Positions 1-5,739 of a stretch of 7,083 nucleotides of DNA are shown here, one piece after another; the stretch's first letter is position 1; each line of letters starts with the position of its first letter. Under the pieces are notes generated by a model, which saw nothing but the letters and a program-made list of their open reading frames with translations, did not search any database and was not told the origin of the DNA. The translations under genes were made by a program, and so were the position numbers. The DNA is from Verrucomicrobiaceae bacterium (GTDB lineage Bacteria > Verrucomicrobiota > Verrucomicrobiae > Verrucomicrobiales > Akkermansiaceae), in contig CANBTO010000257.1 in NCBI GenBank assembly GCA_947372405.1, positions 1 through 7,083 on the forward strand, in the 5' to 3' direction.

Positions 1-482
1 TCCTCGCAGAAATACGAGTTGTAGAGTTGGAGGAAGATCCACTGCGTCCAGCGCACGTATTCCGGATCGGTGGTGGCGATTTCGCGGTCCCAATCGTAGG
101 CGAAACCGAGCGATTTCAACTGACGGCGGAAGTTCTCGATGTTGGCGGCGGTCGTGATCGCCGGATGCTGGCCGGTCTTGATGGCGTATTGCTCGGCGGG
201 CAGGCCGAACGAGTCGTAGCCCATCGGATGAAGAACGTTGTGGCCGGTCATGCGTTTGTAGCGGCCGATGATGTCGGTGGCGGTGTAGCCTTCCGGGTGG
301 CCTACATGCAGGCCCGCGCCGCTCGGGTAAGGGAACATGTCGAGCACGTAGTATTTCGGCTTCGCGGGATCAAAGTCCGCATCGCCCGGGCCGGGGGTGC
401 GGAAGGTTTTTTCGGACTCCCAGCGCCGCTGCCATTGGGGCTCGAACTCGCGGAAGGGGAATGGTTTGCGGACGTCGGACAT
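1..482 (-). CDS. leuS: Leucyl-tRNA synthetase, N-terminal part (cut by window edge)
   Basis: This is the first 160 codons of a class I aminoacyl-tRNA synthetase that charges tRNA-Leu with leucine in the cytoplasm. The ATG at 482 opens a protein starting [18 protein letters not shown]. It shows the LeuS landmarks: [23 protein letters not shown], spanning about residues 44-66 with the HIGH-type ATP-binding motif HVGH at 59-62, then a GRYKRM block and [21 protein letters not shown]. The family is usually over 800 residues, so the editing domain, KMSKS loop and anticodon-binding part lie left of the window. There is no Shine-Dalgarno-like sequence before the ATG. The gene lies behind the terminator at 531-563 on the same strand, so it probably has its own promoter in the short gap or depends on readthrough. 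I saw no T-box-like leader. The identification is secure. Confidence 0.97.
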   Translation of the reverse strand, partial: MSDVRKPFPFREFEPQWQRRWESEKTFRTPGPGDADFDPAKPKYYVLDMFPYPSGAGLHVGHPEGYTATDIIGRYKRMTGHNVLHPMGYDSFGLPAEQYAIKTGQHPAITTAANIENFRRQLKSLGFAYDWDREIATTDPEYVRWTQWIFLQLYNSYFCE

Positions 483-530
483 GATCGGGAAAGGGCGCGG
501 ACTGTGGCCGCACAGGCCCGACTTGAAAAG

Positions 531-563
531 AAAAACCCCGCCGCGGGTCTAGCCGGGGCGGGG
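531..563 (-). terminator. Rho-independent terminator after the thioredoxin-fold gene pair
   Basis: Read on the minus strand, CCCCGCC (563-557) pairs with GGCGGGG (542-536). One C:C mismatch and three more G:C pairs follow, closing a loop of about six bases. Five T residues (535-531) come straight after. It begins 29 bases past the TAA of the upstream gene, where an intrinsic terminator is expected, and 49 bases before the leuS start. The plus-strand reading has no T tract, so it works in one direction only. It separates the thioredoxin genes from leuS. Confidence 0.85.
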
Positions 564-592
564 CGGGCGGAAATCAAATGATCCGAGCTCTA

Positions 593-1042
593 TTACTTCT
601 TCGTCTTGGCCAGCAGCTCTTTGAGGTGCTCCACGTATTTGGCGGGCCCACCTTCCTGATAGCCGGTTTGAGCGATCTTTTTACCATCGGCATCCACCAG
701 CAGGATCGTCGGATAACCTTCCACGCCATATTTCTTGGCGAGCGCCTCGTTCTGTTCCTTGAGCTTCTTGCTCTGGTGTTTTTCATTCGGAAAATCGACC
801 GTTACAAGGACGAGGTTGTCCTTGGCGTAATCCTTGAATTCCTTTTTCGAGAAGACCTCCTTGTCGAGCTTGATGCACCAGCCGCACCAGTCGGAACCGG
901 TGAAATCGAGCAGGATGGGCTTCTTGTCCTTGGCGGCCGCGGTTTTGGCGGCTTCGAAATCATCATGCCAGCCGCTGGCGGCGAACGTGATGGAACAGGT
1001 GACGGCCATGGCGGCCAGGAAACGAAGGATGGTCTTGTTCAT
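593..1042 (-). CDS. Exported thioredoxin-fold protein, CGWC active site
   Basis: A 149-residue protein. The N-terminus MNKTILRFLAAMAVTCSITFAA is a typical signal peptide with probable cleavage near residue 22, so the mature protein should act in the periplasm or envelope. The rest is a compact thioredoxin fold: strand ILLDF, the redox motif WCGWC with cysteines 53 and 56 inside FTGSDWCGWCIKL, strand LVLVTVDFP, and the cis-proline loop GYPTILL with Pro111. It most resembles the stand-alone Thioredoxin_7-type proteins of Verrucomicrobia and Planctomycetes. The likely role is reduction or exchange of disulfides in exported proteins; the partner is unknown. It is the second gene of a probable operon, 31 bases after a paralogue sharing FTGSDWC, VFSKKEF and DFP. 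No Shine-Dalgarno is visible before the ATG. The fold is certain, the direction of redox activity is not. Confidence 0.9.
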   Translation of the reverse strand: MNKTILRFLAAMAVTCSITFAASGWHDDFEAAKTAAAKDKKPILLDFTGSDWCGWCIKLDKEVFSKKEFKDYAKDNLVLVTVDFPNEKHQSKKLKEQNEALAKKYGVEGYPTILLVDADGKKIAQTGYQEGGPAKYVEHLKELLAKTKK

Positions 1043-1073
1043 GTGTTGTGGATTACAGAGGTTGTAGCGGAAA

Positions 1074-1532
1074 TCAATCGAGCTCTTTTTTCACCAGCGC
1101 CTCGTCCAGATGCTTGAGGAATTCATCGGGTTTCGGGAACTGGGAGGCGAAGAAACGGTTGAATTCCTTACCTTCCGGCGTCATCAGAATCACGGTTGGA
1201 AAACCCTCGATCTTGTATTTCTCCGCCAGCGGATCGTTTTTTTTCTTCACCTCTGGTTCACCCTTCGGGAAATCCAGTTCCACGAGGATGAATTTTTTCG
1301 AGGCGGCATCTACGAACTCCTTTTTGGAAAACACATTCTTGCGCATTGCGATGCAGGGCGGGCACCAGTCCGAGCCGGTGAACTCCACCAGCACGCTTTT
1401 GTTCTCCGCCTTGGCTTTTTCCAAAGCCTTGTCGAGATCGGTGGACCAGCCTTCCAAGGTGGTGGCGAAGGCGGATGCGGTCAGGGCGGCGACTCCTGCA
1501 GCGAAATAGGCAAGCCGGGTGATTGCTTTCAT
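1074..1532 (-). CDS. Exported thioredoxin-fold protein, CPPC active site
   Basis: A 152-residue paralogue of the next gene downstream. MKAITRLAYFAAGVAALTASAFA is a signal peptide with likely cleavage after Ala-Phe-Ala at residue 23. The mature part has strand VLVEF, the motif WCPPC with cysteines 57 and 60 inside FTGSDWCPPCIAM, then VFSKKEF, a second strand ending in DFP, and the cis-proline loop GFPTVIL with Pro112. The C-terminus is helical and Lys/Glu-rich. The inter-cysteine dipeptide PP differs from GW in the neighbour, which would be expected to give the two proteins different redox potentials or substrates. It is the promoter-proximal gene of the pair and is divergent from rdgB. The ATG at 1532 fits the signal peptide. 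A TACTAT sequence lies only five bases upstream, so the message could be nearly leaderless. A role as envelope disulfide reductase or exchanger is inferred from family and export. Confidence 0.9.
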   Translation of the reverse strand: MKAITRLAYFAAGVAALTASAFATTLEGWSTDLDKALEKAKAENKSVLVEFTGSDWCPPCIAMRKNVFSKKEFVDAASKKFILVELDFPKGEPEVKKKNDPLAEKYKIEGFPTVILMTPEGKEFNRFFASQFPKPDEFLKHLDEALVKKELD

Positions 1533-1610
1533 TGTGCATAGTAGCGTCCGGAGGAGACGTTTTATTCAAAAAACTTGGCCCAGCACCGGAATTACAGCTA
1601 GCCAAGGCCC

Positions 1611-2204
1611 ATGCAGCCGAAGCCGCGCCTGATCATCGCAACCCGAAATGCCCACAAAACGGCGGAAATCCGCGCCATGATCGGCGACCGCTTCGAGGTG
1701 CTCGATGTCACCGCGTTACCCGAATGCCCGCAGATCGAGGAAACCGGCACGACTTTTCTGGAAAACGCACGTCTCAAGGCGGAGGGTATCAGCCGCGTGA
1801 TCGAGGGCTGGGTGCTTTCGGACGATTCCGGCTTGGAGGTGGACGCGCTGGGCGGAGCCCCGGGCGTCTGGTCATCGAGTTTCGGCGGGCAGGAAGGCAA
1901 CCACGCGCTCAATAACGCCCGCCTGCTCAAGGACTTGGAGGGTAAATCCGATCGCCGCGCCCGCTTTCGATGCACCATGGTGTTGGCGCGGGAGGGCTTG
2001 GCTCAGGCGGATTTTTCCGGCACTGTAGAGGGCCGCATCATCGATGCTCCGCGGGGTGGCGCGGGTTTCGGCTATGACCCGCTCTTCATCCCGAACGGCC
2101 ATGAGGCGACCTTCGCCGAGCTGGACGAAGAGGTGAAAAACACTCTCAGCCACCGCTCGCGGGCACTGACCCAGGTCATCAGCCACCTCGATCACTGCAC
2201 ATGA
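1611..2204 (+). CDS. rdgB: XTP/dITP diphosphatase (RdgB/HAM1 family)
   Basis: A 197-residue cytosolic enzyme of the Ham1/RdgB family, which hydrolyses dITP, XTP and ITP to the monophosphate and pyrophosphate, keeping deaminated purines out of nucleic acids. The family landmarks are in order and complete: the N-terminal substrate loop IATRNAHKTAEI (9-20), an acidic patch ending ETGTTFLENARLKA (44-57), the metal-binding and catalytic SDDSGLEVDALGGAPGVWS (70-88), FSGTVEGRI (135-143), FGYDPLFIP (153-161), and the C-terminal SHRSRAL (180-186). Length is normal for the family. The ATG at 1611 places the first motif at the expected distance. AAGG at 1604-1607 is too close to be a good ribosome site. 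It is divergent from the thioredoxin pair and 41 bases upstream of the NlpC/P60 gene; no functional link is evident. Confidence 0.96.
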   Translation: MQPKPRLIIATRNAHKTAEIRAMIGDRFEVLDVTALPECPQIEETGTTFLENARLKAEGISRVIEGWVLSDDSGLEVDALGGAPGVWSSSFGGQEGNHALNNARLLKDLEGKSDRRARFRCTMVLAREGLAQADFSGTVEGRIIDAPRGGAGFGYDPLFIPNGHEATFAELDEEVKNTLSHRSRALTQVISHLDHCT

Positions 2205-2228
2205 AAGTAATTTACAATTCTTGATAAT
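2201..2228 (+). promoter_or_regulatory. Candidate promoter for the NlpC/P60 lipoprotein gene
   Basis: GATAAT at 2223-2228 matches the -10 consensus at five of six positions. ATGAAA at 2201-2206 matches the -35 consensus at four of six, with a 16-base spacer, in a local AT-rich stretch between rdgB and the next gene. Transcription would start near 2235, giving a leader of about 11 bases before the GTG at 2246. The -35 box overlaps the rdgB stop codon. This is a pattern match by eye only. Confidence 0.3.
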
Positions 2229-2245
2229 TGAATACTCTGCCCGCC

Positions 2246-2767
2246 GTGAAAAAATTTTTATTCCTGCTTCTCGCCCTGATCCCGTTCTCGGGTGGATTGG
2301 TTTCGTGCTCCCATCAAGTGATGGCACGCAAACCGGTCAGCTACCATTTTGAATACGGCCGCACCGCCATGCTGAAAAGCGGGGTCGCCTACGCTCCAAG
2401 AAGCGCGCCCGACGCTGTAAAGCGGGCAATCGCTGCCGGGAACCGTCTGCAGAACATGCCCTACAAATGGGGTGGCGGCCATGCCCACCAGGAAGACAGC
2501 GGCTACGATTGCTCAGGCACCGTTTCATACGTCCTGCGGGAAGCGGGCCTGTTGGATGGTTCGCTGCCATCCAAGGGCTACTTCAATTACGGTCAGAAAG
2601 GCTATGGCAAGTGGATCACCATTTACACGCGGAATGGACATGTCTTCATGACAATCGCGGGCCTGCGTCTTGATACTGGCTGGGGGAGCGATCGTTCTGG
2701 CCCACGTTGGCAAACCCGTACCCGCCCCGCAATAGGCACGGTCGTCAGACATCCGCCCGGGCTGTGA
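2246..2767 (+). CDS. NlpC/P60-family cell-wall hydrolase, predicted lipoprotein
   Basis: A 173-residue protein starting at GTG 2246. This start gives an ideal lipoprotein signal peptide: MKK, a run of Phe/Leu/Ala, then the lipobox LVSC with lipidated Cys21. A TTG at 2228 would add six residues but lies inside the candidate -10 box. The mature part is a short NlpC/P60 papain-like fold, seen in PYKWGGGHAHQ followed by the catalytic-cysteine block GYDCSGTVSYVLREAGLL (Cys89) and the histidine strand NGHVFMTIAGLRLDT (His132). The ending GTVVRHPPGL is common in this subgroup. The family cleaves peptide bonds of peptidoglycan stems, usually next to D-Glu or diaminopimelate. There is no SH3 or LysM targeting domain, so the lipid anchor probably places it at the wall. 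The exact bond cut is unknown. It converges with the unknown gene, with 16 bases between stop codons. Confidence 0.88.
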   Translation: MKKFLFLLLALIPFSGGLVSCSHQVMARKPVSYHFEYGRTAMLKSGVAYAPRSAPDAVKRAIAAGNRLQNMPYKWGGGHAHQEDSGYDCSGTVSYVLREAGLLDGSLPSKGYFNYGQKGYGKWITIYTRNGHVFMTIAGLRLDTGWGSDRSGPRWQTRTRPAIGTVVRHPPGL

Positions 2768-2783
2768 TAAAGGCTTGGCCGCT

Positions 2784-3245
2784 TCACCATCCGAGCAGGC
2801 TGGAAACCGCGGTTCGGAGAGCCGTATCGAGAACCGCCGCCTCCGGGTGGGTCAGCGGAACCGTCACCTTCCGCAGCGACTTGTCCGCGGAATCCTGGCG
2901 TGAAACGGTGAGCAGGTAGGGCGCCCGGTCGGGATCCTCACGCGTCGTGAGTTCGAAGGCGCTGCTGGCTTTTTCCGACTGGTGGAAGAGCTTCGCCTGG
3001 GGTAGACGCCCTTGGAGGGCGGCCAAAGCCGCTCCGATGTCGGAAAGCCCCCACTTCATGGTGATCTTGTTTTCCCAGTCGAACTGTTTCTCGCCGGACT
3101 GAGCCGCAGCATCGACGAAAACACAGCCTTTGGCGTGGTTGATGCCGAATCGCAGCACACCGCCCGTGCCGCGTGAGTTCGGTTTGTAAATGGCGTAATC
3201 CGGCAGGCGCGCGGCGGTGGATGGATCGAGGACGTTGTCTTTCAT
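2784..3245 (-). CDS. Small cytosolic protein of unknown function, possibly a single-strand nucleic-acid binder
   Basis: A 153-residue protein with no signal peptide or membrane segment. I chose the ATG at 3245 (MKDNVLDPSTAARLPDYAIY) because the upstream in-frame extension to 3362 looks non-coding and would run through the palindromic operator at 3310-3323. Visible blocks are YAIYKPNSRGTGGVLRFGIN, then a short strand-rich stretch with VFVDAA, FDWENKITMKWGLSDIGAALAALQGRL, KLFHQSEK and the C-terminal helix AAVLDTALRTAVSSLLGW. The order of two beta-rich halves followed by a helix recalls the PC4/Whirly type of single-strand nucleic-acid-binding fold. That is a resemblance from memory, not a demonstrated homology. 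The gene is divergent from priA and shares with it a region carrying a LexA-type dyad, which would suit a DNA-related role. No Shine-Dalgarno is visible. The reading frame is very likely real; its function is not established. Confidence 0.8.
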   Translation of the reverse strand: MKDNVLDPSTAARLPDYAIYKPNSRGTGGVLRFGINHAKGCVFVDAAAQSGEKQFDWENKITMKWGLSDIGAALAALQGRLPQAKLFHQSEKASSAFELTTREDPDRAPYLLTVSRQDSADKSLRKVTVPLTHPEAAVLDTALRTAVSSLLGW

Positions 3246-3309
3246 GGGATCGGTTGGTTGATTTCGTCGGAGATCCAAACACGGATCAAATGACCCCGCA
3301 AGCGAAAAG

Positions 3310-3323
3310 TGTTCTTTTGAACA
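3310..3323. promoter_or_regulatory. LexA-type operator (SOS box), perfect TGTTC-N4-GAACA dyad
   Basis: TGTTC at 3310-3314 and GAACA at 3319-3323 are exact inverted repeats around TTTT. I recall this consensus as the LexA-binding motif reported for Verrucomicrobia. It differs from the GAAC-N4-GTTC order of Firmicutes and the CTGT-N8-ACAG of enterobacteria. It sits in the intergenic region between two divergent genes, 65 bases from the minus-strand start at 3245 and about 86 from the priA GTG. It overlaps the candidate -35 box TTGAAC at 3317-3322, so a bound repressor would block that promoter. Binding by LexA is an inference. Confidence 0.6.
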
Positions 3324-3345
3324 TGTTTTTGCGGCGGAGAAAAAT
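3317..3345 (+). promoter_or_regulatory. Candidate priA promoter overlapping the LexA-type dyad
   Basis: TTGAAC (3317-3322) and AAAAAT (3340-3345) each match the sigma-70 consensus at four of six positions and are spaced by 17 bases. The initiation point would be near 3352, leaving a leader of roughly 57 bases before GTG 3409. The -35 box covers the right half of the palindrome. No equally good promoter was found for the divergent minus-strand gene. Confidence 0.3.
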
Positions 3346-3408
3346 GATGCGCTTCTTTCCATGAAATGAATCTTGGCCCGTCGGGCCGACGGAGTCAGCT
3401 TCGGGGCG

Positions 3409-5625
3409 GTGAACGTGAGGGTATTGATCGATGGTCCTTCGGAGCTGGTCTTCGACTACGCCGTGCCGGCGGGTCTGGACGTGAGTCCGGGCTGCCGGGT
3501 GCGGGTGCCGCTGCGTCGGAAATCCGCCACCGGCACCGTGCTTTCCATTTCGGAAGCTGAACAGATGGACTTCGCGCTGCGCGAGCTGGAGTCCCTGATC
3601 GATCCAGAGCCGTTGATTACTCCGGTGCTGTTGCGCATGGGCGAATGGATCGCGGATTACTACGCGTGCGGGATCGAAACCGTGATCCGTTCCCTGCTGC
3701 CGGAAGCCGTTCGGTCCGAGGAGAATTCCGCGAAAACCCGCAGGATCGCGGTGCTCGACTCCCTCCCCGATGCGGCGGTTCTGGAAAAACTCGCCCGGCG
3801 AGCGCCGCGGCAGCATGCCATCCTTTCGCTGCTCATTCATTCGCCCGGCCTTCGGATGGCGGTGGCGGATCTGGGCGATGGCTCGGCTGCCGCGCTCAAG
3901 GGCATGGAGAAAGCCGGCTTGCTGCGCTTGGAAACCGAGGACGTGCGCCGCGATCCGGATGCGGACAGTATGGAAGAGGTGCTCGAATCCCAACCGCTCG
4001 TGCTGAATAGCGACCAACAGGGCGCGCTGGACGCCATTCTAACAAGCCTGCAAGCCCACGCTCCGAAGCCGATCCTGCTGTTAGGAGTGACCGGCTCCGG
4101 CAAGACCGAGGTCTATCTCCAGGCCGCGCGGCATGTGCTGGATCTCGGAAAAACCGTGTTGGTGCTGGTGCCGGAAATTTCCCTCACGCCCCAGACGGTA
4201 AGGCGTTTCAAATCGCGCTTCGCCGCCATGCAGGAGCAGGTGGCCGTGCTGCACTCCAATCTCTCCCAGGGCGAGCGTTTCGACGAGTGGCACCGCATCC
4301 GCAAGGGCGTGGCCCGCATCGTCATCGGCGCGCGTTCCGCAGTCTTCGCGCCATTGCCCAACCTTGGTCTCATCCTCGTGGATGAAGAGCATGAAAACAC
4401 CTACAAACAGGAAAACGTGCCGCGTTATCACGGCCGCGATGTCGCCGTGCTGCGTGCGGCTTTCGAAGGCTGCGCGATCGTACTGGGCTCCGCCACGCCG
4501 TCGCTGGAGTCATGGCACAACACGCAGACCGGGAAATACGAACTGTTGCGGCTGGACCAGCGCGCCGACGGCCAGGCGATGCCGCTCGTGCGCATCGTGG
4601 ACATGCGGCTGGAAGCTGCGAAACACAAGGGTGCTCCCGCGATTCTATCAGACAGGCTGCGCGTCGCGCTGGAGCAGCGGCTTGAGAAGGGCGAACAGTC
4701 GATCCTGTTTCTCAACCGCCGGGGTTTCGCGCGCTCGCTGCAATGCCCGAAATGCGGCCACGTCTGCCAGTGCCCGCATTGCGCGGTGGCGCTCACTTAT
4801 CACCGCACGGACGAACGGCTGGTCTGCCATGTTTGCGGGCATCAAGCCATTGTTCCGCGCAAGTGCCCGGAGTGCAAGGACCCCGCGATCATCATGCAGG
4901 GCTATGGAACGCAGAAGGTCGAGGAGGTCATGGCCAAGGTGCTGCCAAACGCGAAGATCGCCCGCATCGATGCCGACGCCATGCGCCGCAAACACGCGCT
5001 GCGCGACACGCTCAACGCCTTCAAGTCCCACAAGATCGACGTGCTCATCGGCACCCAGATGATTGCAAAGGGCCTGCATTTCCCGAACGTCACGCTCGTC
5101 GGCATCCTTAACGCGGACCTGAGCCTGCATGTGCCGGATTTCCGTGCGGGCGAGCGCACTTTCCAACTCATCACCCAGGTGGCTGGCCGGGCTGGCCGCG
5201 GCGAGCTCGAGGGCGAGGTGATCGTGCAGACCTTCACGCCGCACTCGCCGTCCATACAGTTCGCGCGGAAACATGACTTCGACGGGTTTTCCGAGCAGGA
5301 AATGGAGTTCCGTCGGCAGTTTTCATTCCCACCCTACGCCCACTGCGCCGTTCTAACAGCCCGGTCGAACCACGAACGCCGCGCCGAGTTCACCCTCCAG
5401 ACGCTGCACCTGCGACTTGCGGAAAACCTGCCGGACGGCATCACGCTCGGCGAGGTGCTGCCCTCGCCGCTCGTCCGCTCGCACGGCCAGTTCCGTTTCC
5501 AGATCACCCTGCGCTCGCACTCCGCACGGCCGCTCACCCGCCACATTCAGGCCATACTCGCGCGCACCAGCCTGCCGGAGGACGTCACCGTCGTCTTCGA
5601 CATGGATGCGCTGAATTTCTCTTGA
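3409..5625 (+). CDS. priA: Primosomal protein N', replication-restart helicase PriA
   Basis: A superfamily 2 helicase of 738 residues that recognises stalled forks and D-loops and reloads the replicative helicase. The N-terminal 3'-end-binding domain shows LVFDYAVPAGLDVSPGCRVRVPL. Then come Walker A GVTGSGKTEVYLQA (GVTGSGKT at 226-233), the DEEH box in ILVDEEHENTYKQE (325-328) and GSATPSLES. The zinc-binding insertion spans residues 446-489 with the CPKC, CPHC, CHVC and CPEC pairs, and the helicase C-lobe shows GTQMIAKGLHFPNVTLVG and QVAGRAGRGELEGEV. All key residues are present and length is normal. The start is uncertain: GTG 3409 fits the usual PriA N-terminus, GTG 3415 is possible, and TTG 3373 would add 12 residues that look non-coding. 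The upstream LexA-type dyad suggests possible damage control, which is not usual for priA. It converges with the FG-GAP repeat gene. Confidence 0.96.
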   Translation: MNVRVLIDGPSELVFDYAVPAGLDVSPGCRVRVPLRRKSATGTVLSISEAEQMDFALRELESLIDPEPLITPVLLRMGEWIADYYACGIETVIRSLLPEAVRSEENSAKTRRIAVLDSLPDAAVLEKLARRAPRQHAILSLLIHSPGLRMAVADLGDGSAAALKGMEKAGLLRLETEDVRRDPDADSMEEVLESQPLVLNSDQQGALDAILTSLQAHAPKPILLLGVTGSGKTEVYLQAARHVLDLGKTVLVLVPEISLTPQTVRRFKSRFAAMQEQVAVLHSNLSQGERFDEWHRIRKGVARIVIGARSAVFAPLPNLGLILVDEEHENTYKQENVPRYHGRDVAVLRAAFEGCAIVLGSATPSLESWHNTQTGKYELLRLDQRADGQAMPLVRIVDMRLEAAKHKGAPAILSDRLRVALEQRLEKGEQSILFLNRRGFARSLQCPKCGHVCQCPHCAVALTYHRTDERLVCHVCGHQAIVPRKCPECKDPAIIMQGYGTQKVEEVMAKVLPNAKIARIDADAMRRKHALRDTLNAFKSHKIDVLIGTQMIAKGLHFPNVTLVGILNADLSLHVPDFRAGERTFQLITQVAGRAGRGELEGEVIVQTFTPHSPSIQFARKHDFDGFSEQEMEFRRQFSFPPYAHCAVLTARSNHERRAEFTLQTLHLRLAENLPDGITLGEVLPSPLVRSHGQFRFQITLRSHSARPLTRHIQAILARTSLPEDVTVVFDMDALNFS

Positions 5626-5739
5626 GATGAATCTATAAGGAAAGTTTGGGATACTACACCCGCGTGAGAACGCCGCTTTCCCTCGCCCATATTGAAAAAA
5701 CAACCAGTGACCAACCAAGGACAGCTCTCATGTAATGGA
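5626..5739. other. Convergent intergenic region with no clear terminator
   Basis: This 114-base gap lies between the stop codons of priA (plus) and the FG-GAP gene (minus). GGAAAG at 5639-5644 and CTTTCC at 5676-5681 are inverted repeats, but their 31-base loop and missing T tract make a terminator unlikely. On the minus strand a run of six T (5700-5695) follows the gene, but no stable stem precedes it. I see nothing else here. Confidence 0.5.

Noticed and set aside
483..592. T-box or attenuator leader for leuS
   Set aside because: The only strong structure is a plain GC hairpin with a T tract just after the preceding gene; no specifier or T-box consensus is visible.
27..1541. Long plus-strand open frames (27-581, 578-1117, 1048-1509, 1110-1541)
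   Set aside because: They are antisense to leuS and the two thioredoxin genes, which have clear motifs, and their translations show no recognisable domain.
3246..3362. N-terminal extension of the unknown minus-strand protein to ATG 3362
   Set aside because: The added 39 residues have no coding-like pattern and would place the LexA-type dyad and the intergenic region inside a gene.
3286..4017. Minus-strand open frame of 243 codons
   Set aside because: It is antisense to the start of priA and spans the palindromic operator; its His/Arg/Gln-rich translation looks like a shadow of a GC-rich gene.
4364..5274. Open frames over 200 codons inside priA on both strands
   Set aside because: They overlap the helicase and zinc-binding motifs of priA in other frames, and their Arg/Ser-rich or His/Leu-rich composition is typical of shadow frames.
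5639..5700. Terminator for priA or for the FG-GAP gene
   Set aside because: The GGAAAG/CTTTCC pair has a 31-base loop and no T tract, and the T6 run on the minus strand has no stem in front of it.
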